A DNA stretch of 64,000 nucleotides from assembly GCA_947475445.1 (NCBI GenBank), contig CANJLC010000001.1, positions 124,001 through 188,000 of the forward strand, read 5' to 3'. A program made the position numbers and the translations under genes. The notes under the pieces are model-generated. The model did not search any database. It worked only from the letters and a program-made list of their open reading frames with translations, and was not told where the DNA came from. This document shows, one piece after another, positions 37,566 to 46,423 of the stretch. Every line of letters starts with the position of its first letter. Positions within the stretch are counted from its first letter, which is position 1. Source of the DNA: Alphaproteobacteria bacterium (GTDB lineage: Bacteria; Pseudomonadota; Alphaproteobacteria; Micropepsales; Micropepsaceae).

Positions 37566-39330
37566 GGCGGCTGCCTTCGGCGTTGCGCGCAGCTTTTCGG
37601 GGCGGCGCTGGGCGCTGCCTTCCGCCGACGAAAGCATTGCGCGCAGCCTGATCCAGGGCAAGGGCCTGTCGCCTGTCCTGGCGCGGCTTCTGGCCTTGCG
37701 CGGCGTGGATGTCGCCAGCGCTCAAGATTATCTCAATCCCACCCTGAAAAAATTCATGCCCGATCCGCTCGTGCTGGCGGATATGGACAAGGCGGTGACA
37801 CGCGTCGCAGCCGCGCTGGAGCAGGGCCAGCGCATTGCCATATTTGGCGATTATGACGTGGATGGCTCGGTGTCCTCGGCGCTGCTGGCGGAATTCTTCA
37901 CCGCGCTGGGCAGCGCCCCGCGCGTCTATATTCCCGACCGCATGGCCGAAGGCTATGGCCCTTCCGCACCGGCCTTTGCCGCGCTGAAGGCGGAAGGCGC
38001 GGACTTGATTGTGACCGTGGATTGCGGCGCCTCCGGCGGCGCGGCCTTCGAAGTGGCCCGCGCCGAAAAAATGGACGTGGTGGTGCTGGATCATCACCGG
38101 GTCGAGACGCGGCCGGACGCGCTGGCGCATGTCAATCCCAACCAGCCGGGCGACAGTTCCGGTCTTGGCTATCTCTGTGCGGCCGGCGTGACCTTCCTGT
38201 TCATGGTGGCGCTGAACCGGCATTTGCGCGACAGCGGCTTTTATGAATCGCGCGGCATGACCGAGCCGGATTTGCGCGACACTCTCGACATGGTGGGACT
38301 GGCCACGGTTTGCGATGTGGTGCCGCTGGTAGGTGTCAACCGCGCCTTTGTCCGCCAGGGTCTGGGCCAGCTTTCCAAGCTGGCGCGCCCCGGCCTGTCC
38401 GCGCTGGCCGCCATCGCCAAGGCGGCGCCGCCTTTCACGGCTTATCATTTGGGCTTCGTGTTCGGCCCGCGCATCAATGCTGGCGGCCGCGTGGGGCGTT
38501 CGACATTGGGTGCCGACCTGCTGACGGCGCGCGCAGGCGCTGCGGCGGAAGAATTCGCCCTGCAGCTCGACCTGCACAATCGCGAGCGCCGCGAAATTGA
38601 AAAACGCATCCTGGAAGAAGCCATCGCGCTGGCCACGACACAGGAGAATGCGCCCTTCCTGCTGGTGGATGGCGATGGCTGGCATCCGGGCGTTGTCGGT
38701 ATTGTCGCCGGGCGGCTGAAGGAGCGTTTTGCCAAGCCCGCCTTTGTCGCCGGCTTTGAAGGCGGCATGGGCCGGGGTTCGGCGCGGGGCATTGCCGGGC
38801 TGGATATCGGACGCATGGTGCGCGGGGCGCGCGAGGCGGGGCTGATCGAATCGGGCGGCGGCCATGCCATGGCGGCGGGCTTCTCGCTCTCACCGGCGCA
38901 GGTCGGCCCTTTTCGCGAATTCCTGCACGGCCAGTTCCAGGGCACGGGCGCAGCGCTGGATGCGGCGGCGACGCTTGAGATCGATGCGGTGTCGTCCCCC
39001 GGCGCGGCGTCGCCCGAGCTGGTGCGGGAGATAGCCCTGGCTGGCCCCTTTGGGGCAGGCAATCCAGAACCGCTGCTGGCATTCCCCGACCTCAAGGTGG
39101 CTTACGCGGATGTGGTGGGCAGCGACCACGTAAAACTGCGGCTGCTGGGCGGTGATGGCGCCCGGCTGGATGCCATTGCCTTTCGCGCCGTAGGGACGCC
39201 GCTGGGCGAGGGGTTGCTGGCGAGCCGCGGCAGGACCATCCACGCCGCCGGAAAGCTGCGCAGCGACGATTGGGGCGGCGCGGTGCGCGCCCAGCTCCAG
39301 ATCGAGGATGCGGCCCCCGCAAGCCTCTGA
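37558..39330 (+). CDS. recJ: Single-stranded-DNA-specific exonuclease RecJ
   Basis: 5'-3' ssDNA exonuclease of recombination and mismatch repair. 590 residues. DHH motifs: FGDYDVDGSVSSALLAEF (about residues 97-114), VDCGASGG and LDHHRVE (about 178-184); then LATVCDVVPL, FGPRINAGGRVG, and DHHA1 GGGHAMAAGFSL. One C-terminal OB-like domain. The likely start is TTG 37558, overlapping the last codons of glpX; no ATG is available until well inside the N-terminal region. Confidence 0.93.
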   Translation: MSEAAAFGVARSFSGRRWALPSADESIARSLIQGKGLSPVLARLLALRGVDVASAQDYLNPTLKKFMPDPLVLADMDKAVTRVAAALEQGQRIAIFGDYDVDGSVSSALLAEFFTALGSAPRVYIPDRMAEGYGPSAPAFAALKAEGADLIVTVDCGASGGAAFEVARAEKMDVVVLDHHRVETRPDALAHVNPNQPGDSSGLGYLCAAGVTFLFMVALNRHLRDSGFYESRGMTEPDLRDTLDMVGLATVCDVVPLVGVNRAFVRQGLGQLSKLARPGLSALAAIAKAAPPFTAYHLGFVFGPRINAGGRVGRSTLGADLLTARAGAAAEEFALQLDLHNRERREIEKRILEEAIALATTQENAPFLLVDGDGWHPGVVGIVAGRLKERFAKPAFVAGFEGGMGRGSARGIAGLDIGRMVRGAREAGLIESGGGHAMAAGFSLSPAQVGPFREFLHGQFQGTGAALDAAATLEIDAVSSPGAASPELVREIALAGPFGAGNPEPLLAFPDLKVAYADVVGSDHVKLRLLGGDGARLDAIAFRAVGTPLGEGLLASRGRTIHAAGKLRSDDWGGAVRAQLQIEDAAPASL

Positions 39331-39351
39331 TCGGCCTCATAAAAGAGGCGC

Positions 39352-39380
39352 TTGCCAAGAGGCGATACGGTCTGTATCAA
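39352..39380 (+). promoter_or_regulatory. Promoter of tRNA-Glu
   Basis: TTGCCA (39352-39357), 17-bp spacer, TATCAA (39375-39380), 14 bp before the tRNA 5' end. Confidence 0.55.
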
Positions 39381-39393
39381 CCCGCGTCCGGTT

Positions 39394-39468
39394 GCGCCCT
39401 TCGTCTATCGGTTAGGACTCAGGATTTTCATTCCTGCAAGAGGGGTTCGACTCCCCTAGGGCGCACCA
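39394..39468 (+). tRNA. tRNA-Glu (anticodon TTC)
   Basis: 75 nt including CCA. Acceptor GCGCCCT pairs with AGGGCGC; anticodon stem CAGGA/TCCTG with loop TTTTCAT giving TTC; T-arm GGGG-TTCGACT-CCCC. A tyrosine integrase gene follows, so its 3' end is a probable attachment site. Confidence 0.97.
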
Positions 39469-39523
39469 ACAAAATCAAAGACTTAGAAGCAGTTTTTAGA
39501 ACAAAAAAGAACAAAACGGTTCA

Positions 39524-39545
39524 GTTTGGGACACGGTTTGGGACA
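39524..39545 (+). repeat. Tandem direct repeat between tRNA-Glu and the integrase
   Basis: GTTTGGGACA occurs at 39524-39533 and again at 39536-39545, 12-bp period, in an AT-rich stretch between the tRNA and the integrase stop codon. The position suits integrase arm-type sites; this is inference. Confidence 0.45.
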
Positions 39546-39554
39546 TTTGGGGAA

Positions 39555-40616
39555 TCAAACCTCTTTTTTGGGTTCCCGTTTGTTCGCTTTCCACTTATTC
39601 ATCGCCCCTTCACCGAGGCCCTTCTGGCGGGCGTCTCGGGCGTAAAGCCGCAGCATAGAATCGGTCGTATGGCCCGTGATTGCCATGGTTTCGGAATTTG
39701 TCGCGCCACTTTCCACTAGCGTCTTTGTCGTCGTCTTTCGTAGCCCATGCAGGACACAGCCCTGACGCCCGGTTGGCAGTCCCGCCGCCTTGATCGCGTC
39801 GGACATCATCGACCCGAAATGTATCGGGCTAATGGGATGGCCCCGCTCCCCGGTCAAGATGAACTTAAAATGGCAGGGGTTGATCGCCGCGAGGGCCTCG
39901 GCAAGGTCGGGGTGAATCGGAATTGCAAGCGGAACCTCGGTGCTGTCCTCTGTCTTGCTCGGCGTAACGTGGATTTTGTCGCCCACAATCCACCCCCATT
40001 CTAAGGTCGGCAAGTTATTGCGCCGGATGGCCGTATAGAGGGCTAGGGCGTAGCCCGTGCGCTGCGGCGTCCCAAGCGGCCAACGGTCCTCGAACTGGTA
40101 TAGCTGCGCGTCCGTCCACGCCTTGAACTTTTTGGCTTTAAATTTTTTAAGCCGAAGCGCGGGGTTGTCTGGTCTATATTCGTGATCGACCGCCCAAACC
40201 ATAAGGATCGCCACCGTCCGCAACATGGTATTCGCCGCGCCGGGTCTGTCGGCCATTTCCTCGCGCCAGCGCAGGATATGTTTGCGCTGCAACGCCTTCA
40301 CCGGCTTATCGCCATGCAGCGCCGCAAGCCTCTCGACTACGCGGCGCATCTCGCTTTTGGTTATGTCCTTCTGCCGCGTGAAGTCGCTGGATTTCAGATA
40401 GGCGACGCACATCGCGCCGAAAGATTCCGGGTTTGATCTGTCAAGCGAGGTCGCTTGGCTCGCCAAACGCGCGGCCTGATAGGACGCCAAGAATTCCGGC
40501 GAGCCTGGCGCACCTTGCAAGGGGATGCGTTCGCCGCGCCGCTTCGCGCGGAAATAATATCTCAGCTTTCCGTGCCGATCTCGAAATGTTTCGACATTTG
40601 GAAGGTGGATTTTCAT
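39555..40616 (-). CDS. Tyrosine-type site-specific integrase
   Basis: 353-residue phage/island-type recombinase. N-terminal arm/SAM-like domain to about residue 170, then the catalytic domain: R in LYTAIRRNNL, K in TPSKTEDSTEVPL, H-x-x-R in LHGLRKTTTK, His in ITGHTT and the nucleophile in MLRLYARDA. The motifs are complete, so it looks functional. I chose ATG 40616 (KIHLPNVETFRDRHGKLRYY) rather than the longer frame. It points at tRNA-Glu, the usual arrangement for elements inserted into a tRNA 3' end. Codon use and base content are more AT-rich than neighbours. No excisionase or cargo gene is recognisable nearby. Confidence 0.93.
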   Translation of the reverse strand: MKIHLPNVETFRDRHGKLRYYFRAKRRGERIPLQGAPGSPEFLASYQAARLASQATSLDRSNPESFGAMCVAYLKSSDFTRQKDITKSEMRRVVERLAALHGDKPVKALQRKHILRWREEMADRPGAANTMLRTVAILMVWAVDHEYRPDNPALRLKKFKAKKFKAWTDAQLYQFEDRWPLGTPQRTGYALALYTAIRRNNLPTLEWGWIVGDKIHVTPSKTEDSTEVPLAIPIHPDLAEALAAINPCHFKFILTGERGHPISPIHFGSMMSDAIKAAGLPTGRQGCVLHGLRKTTTKTLVESGATNSETMAITGHTTDSMLRLYARDARQKGLGEGAMNKWKANKREPKKEV

Positions 40617-40865
40617 GCCGCCTCGCGCCTTCAATCCCAAGGGTTTTTCCCCCCGCCGTCCCGCAATATGCTCCAATGCGTTTGCAAGGCGCAAACATCA
40701 TAGAGAGCAACCCCGCCAACTTTGACGGCAACAGGCATTCAGGTGCAGGCAAAGCCCGGGACACCTTTTGTCGGTAGTGTTTCCATGAATTTCTGAATTG
40801 CGGAGTTGCGCCAACTGCCAGAACGACAGCGCGGTGAGGCGGGCGCGGCAGGCGAAGACTCCGGC

Positions 40866-41465
40866 CTAGAACCCCAAATCCATATTTTTCTTCAAGACGC
40901 AATTCAGGGCGATGCTGATTCTGTCCTGGTCGGATTCATTGGGCCTGACAAAATGTACCAGCCAGGCTGGAAAGATGAGAAGGCTGCCGGTCCGCGGCGC
41001 GATCTCCATTTCGTCCATGGTGAAGGTATCGTAGCTCGTCACCATCTCTCCCGTAATCGTGAAGGGTTGCATGATGTTGGGCGTCCTGAAAACGATATTG
41101 CCCATGTCCGGTTCGCTCTTCACATAATAGACACAGGAAAACACCGCTCCCGGATGATTATGCGAATAGTTGAAGGCACCTTTCGGATTGATGTTGATCC
41201 AGGCTTCCCAAACCGCCAGGCGCAGGGTATCGCGAAATTTGAAATGGCTATGGAGTTCGGCCAGCGATTTGGAAACTTCGTTCAGCAAATCCTGCAGTTC
41301 CGGCGTCTTCAGGTCAATGTTGGGGCTCTGCCAGCCTTTGTCGTTGGAATAGGTTCTGCCATTGAGGCTCGCTCTTGCGTTCTGGCAAAAACTTTCCAGC
41401 TTTGCGTTATCCAGCTTGAGGGACTCGGTGGCAATAAAATTGGTGAAAACCGGTGAGATGATCAT
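40866..41465 (-). CDS. Putative 2OG-Fe(II) oxygenase-like protein (TIGR02466 type)
   Basis: 199 residues, double-stranded beta-helix fold inferred. His in YSHNHPGAVFSCVYYVK (about residues 103-119), the second His in LIFPAWLVHFVRPNE and the 2OG-binding Arg in SDQDRISIALN match the 2OG-FeII_Oxy_5/TIGR02466 family. An Asp two residues after the first His is not evident, so the metal triad may be atypical. More AT-rich than average. Lies between the integrase and the TonB receptor; it may be cargo of the integrated element. Substrate unknown. Confidence 0.7.
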   Translation of the reverse strand: MIISPVFTNFIATESLKLDNAKLESFCQNARASLNGRTYSNDKGWQSPNIDLKTPELQDLLNEVSKSLAELHSHFKFRDTLRLAVWEAWININPKGAFNYSHNHPGAVFSCVYYVKSEPDMGNIVFRTPNIMQPFTITGEMVTSYDTFTMDEMEIAPRTGSLLIFPAWLVHFVRPNESDQDRISIALNCVLKKNMDLGF

Positions 41466-41548
41466 GTCAGGCCATCCGCGTAGAATGGTTCAGTACCTAG
41501 CCCAGGAATTGCCCAGGCGCAAATTCGCGCACGCGAAACGGTGCCGGT

Positions 41549-41582
41549 CAAAAAAAGGAGCCCGCTGGTTTCAGCGGGCTCC
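41549..41582 (-). terminator. Rho-independent terminator of the TonB receptor gene
   Basis: On the minus strand GGAGCCCGCTG pairs perfectly with CAGCGGGCTCC (plus positions 41557-41567 and 41572-41582) across a 4-base loop, followed by T8. A second C7/G7 inverted repeat at 41600-41623 lies between it and the stop codon. Confidence 0.9.
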
Positions 41583-41635
41583 AAGTTGCTCGAGGAAATC
41601 CCCCCCTTTTTTCAAAGGGGGGGCCTTAATGCCGT

Positions 41636-44533
41636 CTAGTACTTGAAGCGGATACCGGCGCGGATGGCACGGCCGCTGGTGTCGTAAATGTCCGAGCGGG
41701 TCGGCAGGCCGTAATCGTTGCGGCTTGACGTGCCCGTCAGCGAGGGAATTTCCGGCGGCGGGATGTCCATGAAATTGTCGACGCCGCCATAGACCTGGAA
41801 ATGGTCGCCGAAGCTGTACGAACCGCGCAGGTCGATATAGCCGACCCACGGCACATTGTTGTCGTCCACGCTGAGCGGGCCGCCACGGTCATCGCCATAA
41901 CGATTGTTGACATGCGCCGAACCGCGGAAGCGGGACTGGACTGTGAAGCTCCAAGGATCCTCGTCATAGGTCAGGGACAGCTTGCCCTGCAACTTGGGAC
42001 GGCCGTTGCCGCCCGCATCCTGGCTCAAGCTGCCGCCGGTTCTGAGGGTTTCGCCCAGCGGACCGGACTGCTTGGTCACGGCTTCGTCGGTGTAGCTGGC
42101 GGTCAGGTTGCTGTTGACCGTGCCATTCCAGAAGTCGAACGAGTAGTCCGCCTGGAAATCCAGGCCCGACACGGTCTGCGAAGCGCCGTTGATGGGCGAT
42201 GTCGCAACATTGGTGACGAACTTGCCGGTCGGCGACTGGGAATTGGTCCGGCCATCGGTCGCGTACACATACTGGGCGCAATAGACTTGTATTCCCGCGA
42301 CGCAGCCCGCCACGATCTGGGCCGATGACACCGAGGTGATCACGCCCTTGATGTTGATCGAGTACCAGTCGGCCGAAATATTGAGGCCGGGGAACCAGTG
42401 CGGCGACAGCACCACGCCGCCGGTGATGCCAAGCGCCGTTTCCGGGACCAGGTTCGGATTACCGCCCGACAGGCCATTGGCGTTGATCTGGCCGGGAACG
42501 GCAGCCGTGCCGTTAGAGGTTGAGCCCGGGTTGAAAAGATCAGTCAGCGAAGGCGCACGAATGTCGGTGGACCAGGTCAGGCGCAGGCGAACATCGTCAT
42601 TGACCTGGCTGGTGAGGCCCAGCTTCCAGGTCTCGACCATGCCCGAGGTGCGATAATCCACGATACGGCCAGCCGCGCTGAAGTCGAGCGACTGAACCAG
42701 CATGTCTTTCAGGAGAGGCGCATCGATTTCACCGAACCCTTCGGTGGTGTAGTTATAGGCGCGCCAGGTCGGACGGTTGCCGGCCAGCCAGTTGCGCAGG
42801 GTCGATTCCGGGTCGGCACTTTCATTGACGCCTTCCAGGCGATAGTCAAAGCCCGCGGCGACGGCCATCTTGCCGGCTGGCAGGGTGAAGGGCTGGCCCG
42901 TGAAGGAGAAGGAAGCCGTGGTCTGGCTTACCCCCACGGAGGTGAATTCTTCGCCATAGCGGCTCTTGATGTAGTTCATCGCCGCCTGGGACGCGACGCC
43001 ATCACCAAAGGTGTTCAGCGGCTGGCAACCACCTTTCTGGAAGGCATGGTAGTCGGCGGTGGCCGGTGTCAGCAGCGAGCGGCACTGGATCGAGCCCAGC
43101 GGCAGGCCCGAGGTGCCCTGGTTGGCGGTGGTCACGCGCACGGCGTCAATCGCCTGCTGATAGCGCACCAGGTTGGGCATGGTGGTCAAGATCAGTTTGT
43201 TGATCTTGGAAGCCTGGCCGGTGATATTCCAGGTCCAGTCGCCGAACACGGTGCCGTCCAGACGGACAACGGCGCGGTGCAACGAGCGGAACGCGAAATC
43301 CTGCAATTCGCCCAGCACCGGTGCGCCAGGTCCCAGATTGGAATTGGCCTGCGGCGGCAGATTGTTGGTGTTGGTCGTGCCCAGCACGAAGGTGGTGATC
43401 TTCGCCGACGTCATCGCCGTCACGATCGTGGGATCCAGGAAGGCGTTGTCGATCTTCACGGTGTTCTGGGACAGGTAGCTGTAACCGACATTCTGGCCCT
43501 TGAGACGGCCGTAATCCAGTTCCACGCCGATCTTCAGCGCATCAGATACCTCGAAGCTGGTGTCGCTGTAGAAATTCACGGTCCGCTCCGGATCGCTCAT
43601 GATGTTTTCTTGGCCATTATAGTCCGACGTCAGCGCGCTGCCGCCCCAGGACAAAATGCCGGTGACGATGCCGAAATTGAACGGCTCGGGCGTGCCCTGC
43701 GGACCAACAAACTGGATGCCCTTGAGCGGACCCGAGATGATCACGCCGCCTCTGGTGGCAAAGGCCAGACCAACGCGGCGCTTCGTCAGGTACTGCGGCT
43801 GGCCGTTGGTGGCGGTATAGTCTGGATTGAGGATGTAGGAGCTGAAATTGTCCCACTTGGCGTTGGACGGTATCGCCGTCCCGGTCAGGTTGGTGTAGCT
43901 GGCGTCGAACACCTGGTGAAGCCTGCCGCCCAGGAAGCTGGCGCCCCAGGACGCGCTGAGCTTCAGCTTCTGCTTGTCCATCCACTGGTTGGTGCCGACT
44001 TCGAGATTGCCCTTAAGGCCTTCGAAGTTGTTGTCCATGATGATGTTGACGACACCGGCAACGGCGTCCGAACCCCAGGCGGCCGAGGCGCCGCCGGTGA
44101 CAACGTCAATGCGCTTGATAAGGCCGTTCGGGAACAGCGTCAGGTCCGTACCGCCGCCGGCGTCGACCGGGACCACGCGGGTATTGTTGAGCAGGGTCAG
44201 GGTGCGGGTAGCGCCCAAGTCGCGCAGATTGACCTGGTCGGAACCGCTGGTGCTGCCGCTGATGCCCTGCTGGCCGGTGCTGGTATCTGGGGAGTTGGTG
44301 ACGGCGAAGCTGGGCAGCGTGCGGAACATGTCGCCAAGGCTGGCGTGGGCGTCACGCTCCAGGGTTTCGGTGCTGACCGATGTGACAGGCGTCGGCTGAG
44401 TGTAGCCGACCAGATTGATGCGCGAGGCGCTGACCACGACTTGTTCAATGTCAGCATCCTGGGCCCAGACAGGGCTGGAAGCGACGCAGGCGGCCGTACC
44501 CAAAAGGGCAATATTCACGAATCTGAAACGCAT
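41636..44533 (-). CDS. TonB-dependent outer-membrane receptor
   Basis: 965-residue receptor with signal peptide (ALLGTAACVASSPVWA), TonB box-like EQVVVSASR, plug domain (about residues 45-180: TLERDAHASLGDMFRTLPSF, LRDLGATRTLTLLNNTRVV, IKRIDVVTGGASAAWGSDAV then GVVNIIM) and a 22-strand barrel ending in aromatic RFKY. The start ATG 44533 is supported by GGGGAG 7-8 bases upstream. The class with VSASRI and G-x-D-x-T at the plug is common in Caulobacter/sphingomonad-like bacteria and imports plant-derived oligosaccharides, aromatics or siderophores; the substrate is not readable. Ends in a strong terminator. An exported tannase-like operon is transcribed toward it from upstream. Confidence 0.92.
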   Translation of the reverse strand: MRFRFVNIALLGTAACVASSPVWAQDADIEQVVVSASRINLVGYTQPTPVTSVSTETLERDAHASLGDMFRTLPSFAVTNSPDTSTGQQGISGSTSGSDQVNLRDLGATRTLTLLNNTRVVPVDAGGGTDLTLFPNGLIKRIDVVTGGASAAWGSDAVAGVVNIIMDNNFEGLKGNLEVGTNQWMDKQKLKLSASWGASFLGGRLHQVFDASYTNLTGTAIPSNAKWDNFSSYILNPDYTATNGQPQYLTKRRVGLAFATRGGVIISGPLKGIQFVGPQGTPEPFNFGIVTGILSWGGSALTSDYNGQENIMSDPERTVNFYSDTSFEVSDALKIGVELDYGRLKGQNVGYSYLSQNTVKIDNAFLDPTIVTAMTSAKITTFVLGTTNTNNLPPQANSNLGPGAPVLGELQDFAFRSLHRAVVRLDGTVFGDWTWNITGQASKINKLILTTMPNLVRYQQAIDAVRVTTANQGTSGLPLGSIQCRSLLTPATADYHAFQKGGCQPLNTFGDGVASQAAMNYIKSRYGEEFTSVGVSQTTASFSFTGQPFTLPAGKMAVAAGFDYRLEGVNESADPESTLRNWLAGNRPTWRAYNYTTEGFGEIDAPLLKDMLVQSLDFSAAGRIVDYRTSGMVETWKLGLTSQVNDDVRLRLTWSTDIRAPSLTDLFNPGSTSNGTAAVPGQINANGLSGGNPNLVPETALGITGGVVLSPHWFPGLNISADWYSINIKGVITSVSSAQIVAGCVAGIQVYCAQYVYATDGRTNSQSPTGKFVTNVATSPINGASQTVSGLDFQADYSFDFWNGTVNSNLTASYTDEAVTKQSGPLGETLRTGGSLSQDAGGNGRPKLQGKLSLTYDEDPWSFTVQSRFRGSAHVNNRYGDDRGGPLSVDDNNVPWVGYIDLRGSYSFGDHFQVYGGVDNFMDIPPPEIPSLTGTSSRNDYGLPTRSDIYDTSGRAIRAGIRFKY

Positions 44534-44583
44534 AGCTTTACTCCCCGAGCTTTGGGCAGCGCATTTTTGCGCGTTTCGCCCAT
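44515..44583 (-). CDS. Possible 22-codon upstream ORF overlapping the TonB receptor start
   Basis: ATG at 44583 (minus) is preceded by GGAGGG with 3-base spacing and opens a frame (MGETRKNALPKARGVKLCVS...) that ends inside the receptor gene in another frame. The sequence is not like a known leader peptide and the spacing is short, so this may be chance; it is recorded because the Shine-Dalgarno is stronger than that of the receptor itself. Confidence 0.25.
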   Translation of the reverse strand: MGETRKNALPKARGVKLCVSDS

Positions 44584-44965
44584 GTTCCCTCCAGCATTGT
44601 TTACTGAGGAGGGGTAGGGCAAGCAATGGACAAATTTGCTTACTGGGTGTGCAGAAATCCAAATGGCGCCGAAAAGCCTTACCTGGGACGAGCCAGGGCC
44701 TATAGCTGCGTTATTGCAGTGCAGTACAATCGCGCTGCAGCGAAGCCCGCCAATCAATTTGGCAGCCGAAAATAACAGAATCCGCCATTTTGCAGGGAAC
44801 GCAGCCGCACCATTTACAGCCACGACGCGCCAGTTTTGCCGGGCGCCGGGGAGTGCTCTATGTACAACCATTACAAAAAAAAGAGACCGCCGGCGCGCTC
44901 TTGGTGCGAAGGGGACTTAATATCAGCAGCTTGTCGTTCTGATGGAAAGACTCGCTACTATCGGT
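44584..44965. other. Intergenic region between the receptor and the MmgE/tannase operon
   Basis: With the leader overlap, about 430 bp lie between the receptor start and the MmgE stop. I see no credible protein: all frames are short and lack family content. The region is less GC-rich than its surroundings and holds a GCAGTGCAGTACAATCGCGC segment flanked by TGCAG/CTGCA, plus a run of eight A (plus strand about 44874-44881). It most likely carries the promoter and control sites of the receptor gene. Confidence 0.5.
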
Positions 44966-46423
44966 TCACGCCGAGGCTGCGGCCGCGATGGCGCCGGCGT
45001 CCGCGGCCTGCTCCACGTCCCAGCACAATTGCATCAGTTTCTGCGCCTTCGCTTTGGGCAGCACGCCATCGGCCAGGTCTGAGAATTTGGCTTCCAGCGC
45101 CGCGTCGCTGAGCGGCTTTTCCAGGCTGCCGACCGCATTCTCGATATGCTTTGTCAGCACCTTGCCGTTTTTCAGCTTGATGGTGAGATCGCTTTTCTGG
45201 GTGGGCACCGCCGCATCGGTATTGACCGTGATCTTGTGGCGCAGCGCCACCACCGCTGGATCTTTCACGATGGCGTCCTGGAATTGCTTCTCGCCCGCCG
45301 CGCCGTAGATCAGTCCCACCGCCACGCAGTGATAGATGCTGAATTTTCCCTCCAGCCCGATCTGGGGTTCGGTCTTGCCCATCAATGAGAGCACCAGCGG
45401 ATTGGCGTGCAGGGTGACGCTGTCAATCTGGTCCGCCGTCAGCTTGTTCTCGCTGCGCAGCTGGATCGCCGCATCAATGCCGGGATGGCTGACGATGCCG
45501 CAGGCGAACGGCTTGTAGGTGTTGAGCGCCGCTTCATAGCGGCTGCCCAATCCTTCCGTGACTTCCGTCCATTTGACGCTGCGGGACAGGGCTTGGCCCC
45601 AGCCATCCTTGCCTTCCAGGGCGGTGACGTCGGCGGTGTAATTCTGTGCCGCCAGCAAGGCCGCGGTGAGGCCATTCTGCGCTGCCCGTCCGGCATGGAA
45701 GCTCTTGGTCATGGTGCCGAAGTGGATTTTCAGACCCACGGGCTGGGTCGCGGCCAGGCCCAGCGCCCAGGCCATTTGCTGCTCGTTCAGGCCCAGGATT
45801 TTTCCTGCTGCCGCCGCGCCGCCAAAGACGCCGCAGCTGCCGGTGATGTGCCAGCCCATGTCGTAATGGCTGGGATAGACCGCATTGCCGATGCGGCATT
45901 CCGTTTCCACGCCCAGCACAAGGGCGTGCAGGAATTCGCGCCCGCTGACGGGCCGGTGCTGCGACAAGGCCAGGATGGCCGATGCCACGGGGCCTGCGGG
46001 ATGGATGATGGTCTTCAGATGCGTGTCGTCATAATCAAAGACGTGGGAGGAAATGCCGTTGACCAGGGCGGCGTTGAGAATGTCCAGCTTCTCAGCGCGC
46101 CCCATCAGGTTGGCTTCGGGCTTGCCGGAAAAGGGCGACATCGCCGCAACCGCATTGTCCACGGTTTCATGATGCGAGCCGCCCACCGCCACGCCCATCC
46201 AGTTCAGGAATGTGCGGGTGCCCTCCTTGCGGACATTGGCGGGCAAATCCTCGAACCGCGCCCCGGTGATATAGCGCGCCAATATCTGCGTCACTTTTGG
46301 CGGGGGCGTAGCCGGCGCCGGCGGCAATGCTGCCGCAGGCGCAGCTGTCTGCGCCTGCGCAGTGGAAAGCAGCCCCGCGCCAATCGCGGCGGCCCCCATC
46401 AGGGAACGGCGGTCAATTGTCAT
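44966..46423 (-). CDS. Tat-exported MmgE/PrpD family protein
   Basis: 485 residues. N-terminal twin-arginine signal: DRRSLMGAAAIGAGLLSTAQAQ, then a Pro/Ala spacer and the MmgE/PrpD fold from about residue 40. Family blocks: FLNWMGVAVGGSHH, LVNGISSHVFDYDDTHLKTI, IHPAGPVASAILAL, YPSHYDMGWHITGSCGVFGG and MTKSFHAGRAAQNGL. Relatives are 2-methylcitrate dehydratase or cis-aconitate decarboxylase, usually cytosolic; export here implies a different, periplasmic substrate. Start overlaps the tannase-like gene stop by 4 bp (ATGA), so it is translated from the same mRNA. Confidence 0.85.
   Translation of the reverse strand: MTIDRRSLMGAAAIGAGLLSTAQAQTAAPAAALPPAPATPPPKVTQILARYITGARFEDLPANVRKEGTRTFLNWMGVAVGGSHHETVDNAVAAMSPFSGKPEANLMGRAEKLDILNAALVNGISSHVFDYDDTHLKTIIHPAGPVASAILALSQHRPVSGREFLHALVLGVETECRIGNAVYPSHYDMGWHITGSCGVFGGAAAAGKILGLNEQQMAWALGLAATQPVGLKIHFGTMTKSFHAGRAAQNGLTAALLAAQNYTADVTALEGKDGWGQALSRSVKWTEVTEGLGSRYEAALNTYKPFACGIVSHPGIDAAIQLRSENKLTADQIDSVTLHANPLVLSLMGKTEPQIGLEGKFSIYHCVAVGLIYGAAGEKQFQDAIVKDPAVVALRHKITVNTDAAVPTQKSDLTIKLKNGKVLTKHIENAVGSLEKPLSDAALEAKFSDLADGVLPKAKAQKLMQLCWDVEQAADAGAIAAAASA

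Noticed and set aside
40617-40865. Possible small excisionase gene upstream of the integrase (a 35-codon minus-strand frame beginning MPVAVKVGGVALYDV)
   Set aside because: Too short, no helix-turn-helix or basic pattern, no good Shine-Dalgarno. The 249-bp gap is otherwise without recognisable features apart from higher AT content.
39475-41470. A second copy of the tRNA-Glu 3' end as attR near the integrase
   Set aside because: No repeat of the GGGTTCGACTCCCC or AGGGCGCACCA segment was seen in the integrase-oxygenase region; element right end not located.
41600-41623. C7-TTT/AAA-G7 inverted repeat after the TonB receptor stop as a second terminator
   Set aside because: Homopolymeric arms and no T-tract on the minus strand; the neighbouring hairpin at 41557-41582 with T8 explains termination.
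43046-44617. A 523-codon plus-strand frame across the TonB receptor
   Set aside because: No signal peptide or family motif; the minus-strand frame shows plug and barrel features and a terminator.
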